From: a virus
IMG/VR virus record: IMGVR_UViG_3300021197_001910
Span: 56,022-82,592 of that record
Length of the DNA stretch: 26,571 nucleotides
Reading direction: 5' to 3' (one strand)
Below are positions 7,786-16,155 of this stretch, piece after piece; the stretch's first letter is position 1; each line of letters starts with the position of its first letter. The notes below the pieces were generated by a model. The model did no database searches. It saw only the letters and a list, made by a program, of their open reading frames with translations, and was not told where the DNA came from. The position numbers and the translations under genes are program-made.

Positions 7786-8699
7786 TTAAATCTTGTCCTA
7801 AATCTTTTCAATGGAAATACACTTTCCGTGGTATCATTTTCAATTAATTGGTCGACTTTAATGAGTCCTTTCCCACACACCACAACGGGCTTTCCATCTT
7901 GTTTAAAAATTACTTTACCAACATTTCTATCTCTATTCTCTACTTCTATATCATCTATCTGTTCCACCCCAAGAACTCTTACGAGACGGCCGTTCATTAA
8001 GGAAGAAGCTCCGTTATAAGGAAATCCGAGGGCATTAACAAAATTCTCTATATAGTCCGAATCTTTAGACCAATCAATACGATAATCTTCTTTATCGCGC
8101 CACAAACTATAAGTAGCTTCTTCTTCTTCCTGGCTTTTTCCTACAATTTCTTCGTTGTTCAGGATCTTAGCTACAATATTCTTAATCAGAGTCACGTAAC
8201 ACCTGCAAACCACATCGATCGCTTCCTGTAAGGTTATAGGATAGGCGACCCGGCTAAACGATTGTCCAATAATATCACCACAGTCAAATTTTTCAGAAGC
8301 AAAAAGAGCACTTACTCCAACTGTCTCGTCTTTATTTAAAAGACATGAAACCAACGGATTAAACCCCCTATATTTCGGTAAGAGCGAATCATGAAAAATA
8401 ATAATCTCTACATCTTCCAAAAAGAGAAGCCACCGCCATGCAACCGCAAAAGCATAATCAGTCTTAATGGTATATTCTTCGCATCGATTAAAAAAAGGTA
8501 TTCTCTCTTTCACACAAAGATTTTTGATATCTTCATAAAAATCTTCCTGGATGCTTTTATCCTCGGAGGCTATTACGGTGTCCACGGCTTCTCGATGGTG
8601 CCCAACCATATACTTGAGGACTTCATAGCCCTTTTGTCCCATCAAGAAAAAAGAAATTTTATTCACGAACTTTTTCTCATTTTTAATAATATTAATCAT
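7782..8699 (-). CDS. Fmt-like sugar N-formyltransferase
   Basis: This 305-aa protein belongs to the formyl transferase superfamily that uses N10-formyltetrahydrofolate. The motif FHDSLLPKYRG (102-112) holds the catalytic histidine H103, and FDCGDIIGQ holds the matching aspartate D142. The C-terminal part has the YRIDW signature (about 202-206) and a short C-terminal domain. In most relatives an asparagine sits two residues before the histidine (N-x-H); here it is isoleucine, I101. Because it sits in a glycan locus next to a DegT-like protein, N-formylation of an amino sugar is more likely than formylation of initiator tRNA. Its ATG at 8699 is 12 nt after the sulfotransferase stop. A TTGACA-18-TATTAT promoter-like string spans this junction (8686-8715). 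Confidence 0.83.
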   Translation of the reverse strand: MINIIKNEKKFVNKISFFLMGQKGYEVLKYMVGHHREAVDTVIASEDKSIQEDFYEDIKNLCVKERIPFFNRCEEYTIKTDYAFAVAWRWLLFLEDVEIIIFHDSLLPKYRGFNPLVSCLLNKDETVGVSALFASEKFDCGDIIGQSFSRVAYPITLQEAIDVVCRCYVTLIKNIVAKILNNEEIVGKSQEEEEATYSLWRDKEDYRIDWSKDSDYIENFVNALGFPYNGASSLMNGRLVRVLGVEQIDDIEVENRDRNVGKVIFKQDGKPVVVCGKGLIKVDQLIENDTTESVFPLKRFRTRFK

Positions 8700-8711
8700 T
8701 ACAAGATGTTG

Positions 8712-9476
8712 TCAACATGACCTTTCTCTCTCGTAGTGCTCAAAGCATTCGCGAGTGATCCGGCAATTCTTAGTATTAGTAAAGGTGTATTTAAAGTTCT
8801 TTACATCTTCATAGTACAGAGAGAAAGCCTCATATATGTGATTAAAATCTACATACATCTTAGTATACCTCTGGTCTTTATTGGCTGACCTTCTCTCCCA
8901 GTTTGTGAAGGTCTTTTCATTGCCAGTTAAAGTCTTATACAACCTTTGGGCATCATATGCAAGATTCTCATATCTTCCAATAAACTGCATAGGACTGCTC
9001 GCGGCGGTGGTAAGATAGTGGGTTTGAGTATAGCTGAGGATCGATTGCTGGATTTCAGTCCCGGGGGTTTTTAACTTTTCTGGTAACGCTTCAAACTCCC
9101 CCAGTCCTCCGAAATCTTCACGATGATGGTGAAACATCGACGCCAAGCGATCCCAGGGGTTACGTACAAAACTAAACTTATAAGCAGCTTGCCAACGGGA
9201 GCGGCCGCGGGTCTGGTGCTCCGCTCTATTAATCTCATTAAGCTTCTGTACTTTTTTTACAACCGTGTTATGCTGTAACCACGGACACTCGGGTGACGGA
9301 CCAGGTACATGCGGGATGTCCCATGGTCCACCGGGGAGGTGATGAGTTTCATAACTCTCTTGTGCCGTCAGGTGTCCACTCAGTGATAGTTCAAAATAAT
9401 GTTTTAAAGATGTTCCTCCCGTCTTGGGAATATGGATATATATTACTGGATTGTTACCGACTAGGTCGTAGGGCAT
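8712..9476 (-). CDS. PAPS-dependent sulfotransferase
   Basis: I choose the ATG at 9476 (254 aa). The frame can extend four codons to a TTG at 9488 but that adds nothing conserved, and GAGAGA lies just upstream of the ATG. The protein has the 5'-phosphosulfate loop YIHIPKTGGTS (13-23) and the 3'-phosphate motif FSFVRNPWDR (101-110), the two defining motifs of the Sulfotransfer_2 family. It would transfer sulfate from PAPS to a hydroxyl, here most likely of a sugar. C-terminal conservation is low, as usual. No membrane anchor is visible, so it should act in the cytosol. It follows the GT-D-like gene by about 8 nt and is followed by the formyltransferase. Confidence 0.86.
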   Translation of the reverse strand: MPYDLVGNNPVIYIHIPKTGGTSLKHYFELSLSGHLTAQESYETHHLPGGPWDIPHVPGPSPECPWLQHNTVVKKVQKLNEINRAEHQTRGRSRWQAAYKFSFVRNPWDRLASMFHHHREDFGGLGEFEALPEKLKTPGTEIQQSILSYTQTHYLTTAASSPMQFIGRYENLAYDAQRLYKTLTGNEKTFTNWERRSANKDQRYTKMYVDFNHIYEAFSLYYEDVKNFKYTFTNTKNCRITRECFEHYERERSC

Positions 9477-9484
9477 TATATCTC

Positions 9485-10264
9485 TCAATCATTGCACGAT
9501 GTAACCAAGCTTGGATGGGACTCTCCCATCCAGTATCCCTTAAGATATCCGCGCTCAAGAGATAGGTTTAAGTGTTTGTGCAGTGTGGTTCCAATATCAA
9601 TATACGTGTTATTGTCATAATTTTTAAATAGATTGTGGATTAATATCTCAGAAAGACTGCTGGCTGAAAATAAGAAGACATGATTTGTAACGGCATTGTC
9701 TTCTATCCACGTGGAGATTTCCTCAATGAGATGATGATCATTAACAATACAATTGGTACCAACTCGAAAATCCTTAACAACCTCAAACGGCAGCCCAGAC
9801 AAGTCTGCGTTCTTACTGCAAACCATCACCACTTTGTGGTTTGTTAGCTCGGGGATCCATTGTTCTACAAAATCTTTATAGTTGGAGTTAACAAGTAGGT
9901 TGGCATAAGTATAGTGCTCATCAAACTCGCCATATTGTTCCTTCATCCACGGCACATATTGCTGCGATGCACAGTTACAATTCTGGCAAATACCTCCGAC
10001 AAAATAGTTTTCTTTTTTGAACTGGTAGGATTCGAGTAGAGCATCGCGGACATGTCCGTGGCGGCCGGGGTCGAAGTTCTTGTAATCATCTTCTGAATAA
10101 CCAAAGTTATGATATTGATTGTCAGTGATCACATAGTCACGTTCGAGGATCAGTCTTTTGTTTTGCATCACTAAAATCTCGCCATCGGAATATCGAGTGA
10201 AAGCGAAACTCTCGCCTGCCTGGAGCTTCTGTAGTAGCCCGGAGAGATCTTCCTTAAACTTCAT
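9485..10264 (-). CDS. putative GT-D fold glycosyltransferase
   Basis: The ATG at 10264 is chosen (259 aa), although the frame is open to 10408. The extra 48 residues would lie wholly inside the end of the 2-epimerase gene, while this start gives an 11-nt overlap. The protein opens with a helical segment and then FAFTRYSDGEI (21-31), which resembles the R-x-x-D-G-E (DxE) donor-metal motif of GT-D glycosyltransferases (formerly DUF1792). Near the end is YIDIGTTLHKHLN, a match to the DxG segment of that fold. Four Cys/Asn-rich residues lie in GGICQNCNCAS near residue 120. It probably transfers a hexose onto a growing glycan or glycoprotein. The family call rests on two motifs and is less certain than the other glycosyltransferases. 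Confidence 0.66.
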   Translation of the reverse strand: MKFKEDLSGLLQKLQAGESFAFTRYSDGEILVMQNKRLILERDYVITDNQYHNFGYSEDDYKNFDPGRHGHVRDALLESYQFKKENYFVGGICQNCNCASQQYVPWMKEQYGEFDEHYTYANLLVNSNYKDFVEQWIPELTNHKVVMVCSKNADLSGLPFEVVKDFRVGTNCIVNDHHLIEEISTWIEDNAVTNHVFLFSASSLSEILIHNLFKNYDNNTYIDIGTTLHKHLNLSLERGYLKGYWMGESHPSLVTSCND

Positions 10265-11261
10265 TCTTGAGTACTCCGTAAATCTTCTCCGCTGCGAAAC
10301 CATCACCATAGGGACACTCTTCTTCAATATCTGGTATGTGATTGTCATCTCTATTGACAAAATCGAAGTGTTCGCGGAGCTGCCTTGGGGAAGGACACAT
10401 ATAGGCAAACACTCCCATCCCCTCTACTCGCTCCGTCGTCTTACGACAGACAATACATTTCTTCCGCAGGAAAGATGCTTCCTCCTGGATTCCTCCACTA
10501 TCTGTGATGATAAAGCGACAGTTTGCGATCATCCGAATAAACTCTGGGTGGTCTAGCGGTTCTACAACTTTGACAGTCTGCAGTAAGTGTCTATACTGCT
10601 GAACGTTGGGGTTGGGATGAAGGGGGATAATAAACTCATACTCGGGGTGGTCTTTAGCTATGCTTTCCAGCTCAGAGAACCACCTGTCCATCATTGCATG
10701 GTTTTCGCGGCGATGAAGAGTAACCAAAACTGTATTGCCATAAACGGATTCCACATCTCGGATATTATCCAGCACTGTATTCCCTACAATATGGACGCCG
10801 TTGAGAACATTTTCTTTCTTGAGATTTGCGGCGGAGACATCCGTAGGGCACAAGTGTGTTGTCGCCAGTCGCGACAGAGCTTGGCGGTTAAATTCTTCAG
10901 GATAAGGATTGACCATATCCCATGTGCGCAGACCGGCTTCAAGATGAATAACATCGATCTTGCGATGGAAGGCTGCCAATCCCACAGCGAAAGCGGAGGT
11001 GGTATCACCCTGCACCATTACCGAAGTAATGCCACTAAAGACATGATCATTATTCATGATTGATGCCACAATAGAATCAAGCCTATTATCACCATCGGTA
11101 ATCTGAAGACGGCGGATATCCGTCGTATCAATTACATTTTCTAGCAAACTTGTGTGCTGTCCTGTAAACAAAAGTGCATATGGCATCACGCCATCAAATC
11201 GTCTAAGTAGTGGTTTTATTTTAATGTATTCGGGTCGCGTTCCGAATGATATAAGCAACAT
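10254..11261 (-). CDS. wecB: UDP-N-acetylglucosamine 2-epimerase
   Basis: This 335-aa protein is a non-hydrolysing UDP-GlcNAc 2-epimerase, which interconverts UDP-GlcNAc and UDP-ManNAc. Landmarks in order: SFGTRPEYIKIKPLL (5-19), VQGDTTSAFAVGLAAF (83-98), IHLEAGLRT (105-113), PEEFNRQALSRLATTHLCPT (121-140), GNTVLDNI (160-167), VTLHRREN (180-187) and ITDSGGIQEEA (252-262). The catalytic acidic residues sit in the HLEAG, PEEFNR and SGGIQEE blocks. It is 35-45 residues shorter than typical bacterial WecB, mainly by shortened loops. UDP-ManNAc can be oxidised by the dehydrogenase at 279-1379. The ATG follows an AGGAG site that is part of the previous gene's last codons, and the stop overlaps the GT-D-like start. 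Confidence 0.93.
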   Translation of the reverse strand: MLLISFGTRPEYIKIKPLLRRFDGVMPYALLFTGQHTSLLENVIDTTDIRRLQITDGDNRLDSIVASIMNNDHVFSGITSVMVQGDTTSAFAVGLAAFHRKIDVIHLEAGLRTWDMVNPYPEEFNRQALSRLATTHLCPTDVSAANLKKENVLNGVHIVGNTVLDNIRDVESVYGNTVLVTLHRRENHAMMDRWFSELESIAKDHPEYEFIIPLHPNPNVQQYRHLLQTVKVVEPLDHPEFIRMIANCRFIITDSGGIQEEASFLRKKCIVCRKTTERVEGMGVFAYMCPSPRQLREHFDFVNRDDNHIPDIEEECPYGDGFAAEKIYGVLKNEV

Positions 11262-11262
11262 T

Positions 11263-12855
11263 CTATCTCCTAAAGATGGGGTTCCATCCGTTTAAAATGG
11301 CATTCTTTACACAATCATCTCTTTCAGTGTAGAACACCTGATGATTGGTGGGGCGAGACGTAGCTTTGTCATCAACTCCGTATTTCATGCCCTTAGTAGA
11401 ACTATAAAGTTCGAGATCACCGGAAGGATGGGGAGGTACATACGTGCGAGTGCCACTATATTTCTGCGCTAAGTAGGATAGCTGAATATCCTCGCCATTA
11501 TCCCAGCAATATGGCACTTCACGCCACAGATCCATTACTGATGTACGCTCCATAAACCAAGCGTGTCCGACGAGATCTACCTCTTGTACTGTTTCGTTGG
11601 GGTTACTCCAGCCGACACGAGTATGTCCGTAGTAGCGATCTTCGTTGAGAAGCACTCCTACGCCACCCATGATTCCGGGATGAGTTTTAATGGTCGATAG
11701 GCAGTTTTCAAACCAGCGCGGACCAGGGATGGTGTCGTCATCAAATAACGCAATATACGTGGTCTGAGTCAGAAGGGCCGCTGAAAAGCGTCCATAGAAC
11801 TTCCAGTTGAAATCATTACGAATGATGCGATCTGCATCAATGGAATCAAAATCAAAAGAAGCATTGTCTTCGTGGTGATTAACCCATACCCAGATCTGAG
11901 TTGGTGCTATTGTTTGGCTCCGAATACTTTCAATTTGTTCTTGTAGATATTCAGGTCGACGATAGCAGTTTAAAATAACTGTGATATCCGATGATTCAGC
12001 CTGTGTCTTAGATGGGGCTTCTATAAGTTCCTCGAATAACCCTAGGGCGCCCTGTACGCGTGTTCTGATCTGTGTAAGAAGTTCTTCGCCCTTGAGTGCG
12101 TAAATATCTTCAGATGCAAATCCTAGCATCTTAGGAGCTGTCAGAAGCTTACAACCTAACATCTTAGCTTCTGCGCTGATACGAGAAAATGTCTCTAGGA
12201 CTTTAGGACAAAAAACGAATCCCGTGTATTGTGCTAACAACGCTAGAATTTCTTCTGGGTTTGCTGGACCTATCAAGTCATAGTCAATCCCCTGTTGTTC
12301 ACAAACCTGAATAGCAGCTGCAGTTCCTTTGATGGGATTGTTCGATCGAATAACGGCAAACTTCTCGTTTTTTGGGACATCTTGCAGCGACCGGATATAG
12401 TCCAGCCGATCGATTGACCAGAGGCTTGTTCCAATATTGTGAACGTGAGTGATATCAAGGTTTTGCTCCATAATCTCTTTGCAAACCTTACTAAGAACGA
12501 CCACTGCTTTGGCGTTACGATAAAGGGCTTCGTTTATAAGCTGATTTTGAGGGATCTTAAACTCTGGAAATCTACTGGGATCTCTCGTCTTAATATATTT
12601 ATGGTCATGCTCATAGATGATATACTCAGTGTCTAGGAGAAGACTCTTGTTCGCTTCTGAGAGATGGGTGAAATTGCTAAGAATGTAAATATCAGCACTT
12701 TTCAAAGTTTCTGGCGTAACGTTCTGACTGTTAATCGCCTGAACTTGATAGGATTTAAGCTGTTTTAAATGAGAAAGCAGAACCCCATCATTGAGTTCTG
12801 CTCCCCCCGTAAGCTGATTATCGAAAAAGTCCGAAATAAAAACTAACGTTTTCAT
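11263..12855 (-). CDS. two-domain glycosyltransferase: GT-B-like plus GT2 (GT-A)
   Basis: This 530-aa protein is a fusion. Residues 1-275 form a compact GT-B-like domain: an N-terminal ISDFFDNQLTGGAE (glycosyltransferase loop), AVVVLSKVCKEI (117-128), FAVIRSNNPIKGTAAA (166-181) and FCPKVLETFSRISAEAKMLG (215-234), where E221 is in the donor-site position. Residues 290-530 form a GT2-type GT-A domain with DITVILNCYRRPEYLQEQI, IRSQT and the metal-binding FDDD at 371-374, then GGVGVLLNEDRYY and a GHAWFMERT acceptor region. Both domains look intact, so it may add two sugars in sequence. Similar double glycosyltransferases occur in capsule and O-antigen loci. Start and stop are both tightly coupled to neighbours (TAGAATG junctions). 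Confidence 0.87.
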   Translation of the reverse strand: MKTLVFISDFFDNQLTGGAELNDGVLLSHLKQLKSYQVQAINSQNVTPETLKSADIYILSNFTHLSEANKSLLLDTEYIIYEHDHKYIKTRDPSRFPEFKIPQNQLINEALYRNAKAVVVLSKVCKEIMEQNLDITHVHNIGTSLWSIDRLDYIRSLQDVPKNEKFAVIRSNNPIKGTAAAIQVCEQQGIDYDLIGPANPEEILALLAQYTGFVFCPKVLETFSRISAEAKMLGCKLLTAPKMLGFASEDIYALKGEELLTQIRTRVQGALGLFEELIEAPSKTQAESSDITVILNCYRRPEYLQEQIESIRSQTIAPTQIWVWVNHHEDNASFDFDSIDADRIIRNDFNWKFYGRFSAALLTQTTYIALFDDDTIPGPRWFENCLSTIKTHPGIMGGVGVLLNEDRYYGHTRVGWSNPNETVQEVDLVGHAWFMERTSVMDLWREVPYCWDNGEDIQLSYLAQKYSGTRTYVPPHPSGDLELYSSTKGMKYGVDDKATSRPTNHQVFYTERDDCVKNAILNGWNPIFRR

Positions 12856-12856
12856 T

Positions 12857-14116
12857 CTAACTCATTTCAAGATCACTAAGGTTTTCAGACCACTCCTGGT
12901 CCTCTTCGGTACCCAGCACCTCAAGGGCCTCCAGGAATTCCGCAGCCACCTTATCCGTCGTGAAAGTTTCTAAAATATAGTTTTGTAGTGTGGTGGCTTC
13001 TTTCTTATAGTGTGTCTCTTTATCCAAACACTCCACTAGTGCCTTCTTATAGGAGCTTTCTTTAGCATAGCACCACTGTGAATCTGCCTGGATAACACCT
13101 TCCCACACTGCTTGCTTCTGTACTGGCTTAATATCGTAATCAACACGGATACATCGGGGGACTCTCTTTCCTTTCTTATTAGGTTTACAGAGGAAGTCCA
13201 TTTGTCCGGACCATGTTACAGTGAGTAATGGGAGCCCGTGACATGCTGCTTCGAAGAGCGGCAGCCCAAATCCTTCACCGTGGGCGATATTAATCATAGC
13301 CTTCATGGTGGGGTGCTCATAAAGCCACGCAAGGTTGCTGGGTTTTAAATCCCCATGTACCAAATAAATCTTACACTGATGTTCGCCGATCTGGTTTAGG
13401 AGATTCTCGATTCGGCGGCCAGTGTGATAAGCGTCCATTGCACTTTCGCTAGCGGTACTAGTTTTAAGGACGAGCCCCACATCTGCGCGATCGCGGAAAG
13501 TCTCTACAAACCAGCGGATGGTGTTGTCAAGATTCTTACGGGGTCCCCATTGGGCTACTGAAAGGAAGTTAACATCAGTCTCCAGATTAATGTCTAACTC
13601 TTCAGGCTCAGTGTGGCGAACGGAATAGTTCACGGCTGTTACGGGGACTTGGAGTCCCCAGTTAGGAATTTCTTGTCCTGTCCCTTTGTCGGTGACGGTA
13701 TAGGTAGTTCTCTCAAACACATCTTTAGAATGGTTAGAAATCACAATGATTTTATCCATAAATGCATTACACTTCTCAATCCACTGGGGTGCTACCTTTG
13801 TGGTTTCAATACCAGCGGTATAGCCTATGTTTATAGGGGCAATCTTCTCAAACTCATTAGGTACTGTAATTTGCAGAGACATATCAAATGTACCTTGGTG
13901 CTGAAGATATTGACCTGTTTTCATAATGCAGAAGTTGATGAACTCAAAGTCTTCTGCTGTGTCGGTAATCTGACCAGTACGCCCCCATGGGATGTTAAGG
14001 ATGTAAATATCGTATAGATCTTCCCGAGTGCGTAGAGCCTGGAGGGCGAATCGGGCTTGTTCTCCATATCCAGAGCGAGACAAGAGAGGTCCCTTAACTA
14101 AAATTCTTTTTCTCAT
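12857..14116 (-). CDS. GT4 glycosyltransferase
   Basis: This 419-aa protein is a complete GT4 enzyme. The acceptor-side domain starts with ILVKGPLLSRSGYGEQARFAL, containing the G-x-G loop. KIIVISNHSKDVF (122-134) marks the hinge. The donor domain has FLSVAQWGPRKNLDNTI (184-200) with the R/K pair that binds phosphate, and IAHGEGFGLPLFEAACHGLP (277-296) with the E-x7-E motif (E281 and E289). The last 25 residues are acidic. It is one of two GT4 genes in tandem; the two share layout but differ in sequence, so they probably add different sugars. The ATG immediately follows the TAA of the gene upstream, with no spacer. Confidence 0.9.
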   Translation of the reverse strand: MRKRILVKGPLLSRSGYGEQARFALQALRTREDLYDIYILNIPWGRTGQITDTAEDFEFINFCIMKTGQYLQHQGTFDMSLQITVPNEFEKIAPINIGYTAGIETTKVAPQWIEKCNAFMDKIIVISNHSKDVFERTTYTVTDKGTGQEIPNWGLQVPVTAVNYSVRHTEPEELDINLETDVNFLSVAQWGPRKNLDNTIRWFVETFRDRADVGLVLKTSTASESAMDAYHTGRRIENLLNQIGEHQCKIYLVHGDLKPSNLAWLYEHPTMKAMINIAHGEGFGLPLFEAACHGLPLLTVTWSGQMDFLCKPNKKGKRVPRCIRVDYDIKPVQKQAVWEGVIQADSQWCYAKESSYKKALVECLDKETHYKKEATTLQNYILETFTTDKVAAEFLEALEVLGTEEDQEWSENLSDLEMS

Positions 14117-15367
14117 TTAAAAAGTCCTAATCTTATAGGGTGTATATCCCTGTCGTGTGTCCCATGATCCTTGAGTATCAACAACATGAGTGAATAGATC
14201 ATCCCAGCGTTGAATAAACTTTTCGAACCCAAACTCATCCTGGGCCCATACTCGTGCCTGGGCTCCAAGTGTTTCTCGCTCCTCTGCTGACATCTCGTAT
14301 ATCTTGATCAGAGCATCAAGAAAATCTTCCTTACTAACTCTATCTTCAAAGATGTATGGGACCTGCTGGGAGCCAATGATTGCCTTCGAAGCGGGCGTAA
14401 GTCCGACACCAAAAGTAGTTTCTCCATCGGAGATCTGGTCTTGAAGTCCGCCAGTGAGAGTAACGATAATAGGGGTACCGCATGATAAGGACTCCAAAGT
14501 AGCAAGTCCAAACCCCTCCGCGTCTGCAATATTGAGGGTGACGTCGGCGACGTTGTACATCATGGCTAAATCAGTTGCTTGAACCTTTTCGCGAGAGAAA
14601 AGAACTTCACCATTAGTGAGCCCTAACTCCTGGATTATGACTTCTAGATCCTGACCATGTTGATCTTTAATATCTGTATGCATGATGAAAGTGGCTTTGT
14701 CGTGCCCCACTTTATCTAGGAAATCTTTAAACCACCACAGCACGGTGCCAGACTGTTTGCGGCGTGCGTTCCTATTATTCCAGAAACAGACGAATTTTCC
14801 GTCCAATCCCTTAGCTTTCTTGAAGTTTTCAATGATATCTTTATCCAAGGTTTTAAAAACGTCCCCATCTACTGCATGGGGAATATAGCTGGATTCCACT
14901 TCCGGAGTAACAGTCTGGACAATATCATATGTGAGTTTCGAGATACAAGCAATATGATCATTAGAGAGATAGTACGGTCGATTAAATTTTGGATAAGGGT
15001 AGTTGTCCCAGACATGATAATATACCATGGGGACATTGACACGTACCTCGTTGTCGATAGCCCAGAGCCATTCATAAAATCTAGGATCTGTCATAAACCA
15101 AAGAATATCTGGTTTCTGTTGTTTGATCATGGCTCGAACTTGTTCCTGATTTCCGTAGCCATCGACGGGCCAGATCAACCAGTCCTCACCCCATTCTTCG
15201 GTAGTTTGTGGGTTATGATTAGGGTGCTTAATAGCCCCCCCAAAAGAAACAAACTGGTACTTACCAGTCTTAAGCATTCCTTCAATAATATATTTGGTTT
15301 GTGTGCCAACCCCCGAAGGAGATAATGGATGGTCACTGATCGTAAAGATCTTAATCTTATCTGACAT
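14117..15367 (-). CDS. GT4 glycosyltransferase
   Basis: This 416-aa GT-B protein is the first gene of the glycan part of the window in transcription order. Motifs: TISDHPLSPSGVGTQTKYI (9-27), ILWFMTDPRFYEWL, ACISKLTYDIVQ (hinge, 140-151), CFWNNRNARRKQSG (194-207, donor phosphate site) and IADAEGFGLATLESLSCGTP (280-299) with E284 and E292. The segment ADVTLNIADAEGFGLATLE is close to GT4 mannosyl/glucosyltransferases. It is soluble, with no membrane helix. A TAGGAACC site precedes the ATG, right after the TAG of the nuclease gene. It differs from the tandem neighbour in most positions, so the pair is an old duplication or two independent genes. The specific donor cannot be read. Confidence 0.9.
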   Translation of the reverse strand: MSDKIKIFTISDHPLSPSGVGTQTKYIIEGMLKTGKYQFVSFGGAIKHPNHNPQTTEEWGEDWLIWPVDGYGNQEQVRAMIKQQKPDILWFMTDPRFYEWLWAIDNEVRVNVPMVYYHVWDNYPYPKFNRPYYLSNDHIACISKLTYDIVQTVTPEVESSYIPHAVDGDVFKTLDKDIIENFKKAKGLDGKFVCFWNNRNARRKQSGTVLWWFKDFLDKVGHDKATFIMHTDIKDQHGQDLEVIIQELGLTNGEVLFSREKVQATDLAMMYNVADVTLNIADAEGFGLATLESLSCGTPIIVTLTGGLQDQISDGETTFGVGLTPASKAIIGSQQVPYIFEDRVSKEDFLDALIKIYEMSAEERETLGAQARVWAQDEFGFEKFIQRWDDLFTHVVDTQGSWDTRQGYTPYKIRTF

Positions 15368-15375
15368 ATTGGTTC

Positions 15376-16155
15376 CTAGCGACAGTGTTCGGTCTTATAA
15401 AGCTTGCAGCGGTAGGGTTTTAAACAATTCAACTTGTTTTTAATAGTAACCCCTTTTATTATATTATAGATTGCTTGATATAGAAGTTTAAGAGCGTTTT
15501 CAGTTTTCTTTTCACCGCTCGTTACTCTGAATATTTCCACTCTGTCTTTTTTAGCTGTTCTTTTTAACAGCGCAAAATGAGTCTCAACTTTAGATGGATC
15601 AATGTTGTGCTTCTGACAGAAGAAATGTTTGTAAAGAGTAAGCTGGTATGTCACTAGTTTCTCAGCCTTTTTACGAGCATCCCACCCCCAGGAACATGTC
15701 TTCCAATCAAAGAGGTGATAGGTATCTCCCACCTTCACTACCGCATCAACGAAACCCTTAAAGTATACGTTGAAGTTTTCAATAGGAACGTAAAGCATCT
15801 CTTCAGAGGAGAAAACCTCATAATCACCGAAATAATCCTCTAGAGCATCTTCTACTTCTGCCAGAATAGCTGGTCCGGCGACTTTCATGTCTTGGACCCG
15901 TCCGGCATCAAATTCAATGTTCTTTTCTAGGAGATCTTGGAGTCTTTTGGCAAACCCAAGCTGAAAGACTTCTGCTTCATTGATGTCTTCCTTTAAGAGT
16001 TTCTTTTCACATACATCATGAATGGCTGATCCAAAGGCAGTATATTCATTTCCCTCAAAGGGTGCAACCTTCTCAACCCAGGCTTTTTTGTGGTAATGGG
16101 TGCAATGCGCCCAGTCTTTCATTTCGGAATAAGAGATATGTTCGCGTTTAGACAC
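15376..16155 (-). CDS. PD-(D/E)XK nuclease, Cas4/RecB-like, with 4-Cys cluster
   Basis: This 259-aa protein has the RecB-family nuclease fold: SYSEMKDWAHC (8-18), an AFGSAIHDVCE helix (40-50) with the motif-I His, YFKGFVDAVV (131-140, D137), HLFDWKT (147-153, D150 and K152) and QLTLYKHF (171-178). One cysteine near the N-terminus (C18) and three at the C-terminus (C244, C250, C258) match the arrangement that binds a 4Fe-4S cluster in Cas4/AddB proteins. It would degrade or trim DNA ends in the cytosol. No cas gene or array is visible, so a replication or recombination role in a phage is more likely than CRISPR adaptation. Its start overlaps the stop of the metalloprotease gene by 8 nt. Confidence 0.86.
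   Translation of the reverse strand: MSKREHISYSEMKDWAHCTHYHKKAWVEKVAPFEGNEYTAFGSAIHDVCEKKLLKEDINEAEVFQLGFAKRLQDLLEKNIEFDAGRVQDMKVAGPAILAEVEDALEDYFGDYEVFSSEEMLYVPIENFNVYFKGFVDAVVKVGDTYHLFDWKTCSWGWDARKKAEKLVTYQLTLYKHFFCQKHNIDPSKVETHFALLKRTAKKDRVEIFRVTSGEKKTENALKLLYQAIYNIIKGVTIKNKLNCLKPYRCKLYKTEHCR

Noticed and set aside
10264-10408. N-terminal extension of the GT-D-like gene to 10408
   Set aside because: The extra 48 residues lie wholly inside the epimerase gene and contain no conserved motif. The ATG at 10264 gives a normal short overlap.
15376-16155. CRISPR-Cas adaptation locus because of the Cas4-like nuclease
   Set aside because: No repeat-spacer array or other cas gene is visible in the window. 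Such nucleases are common in phages.
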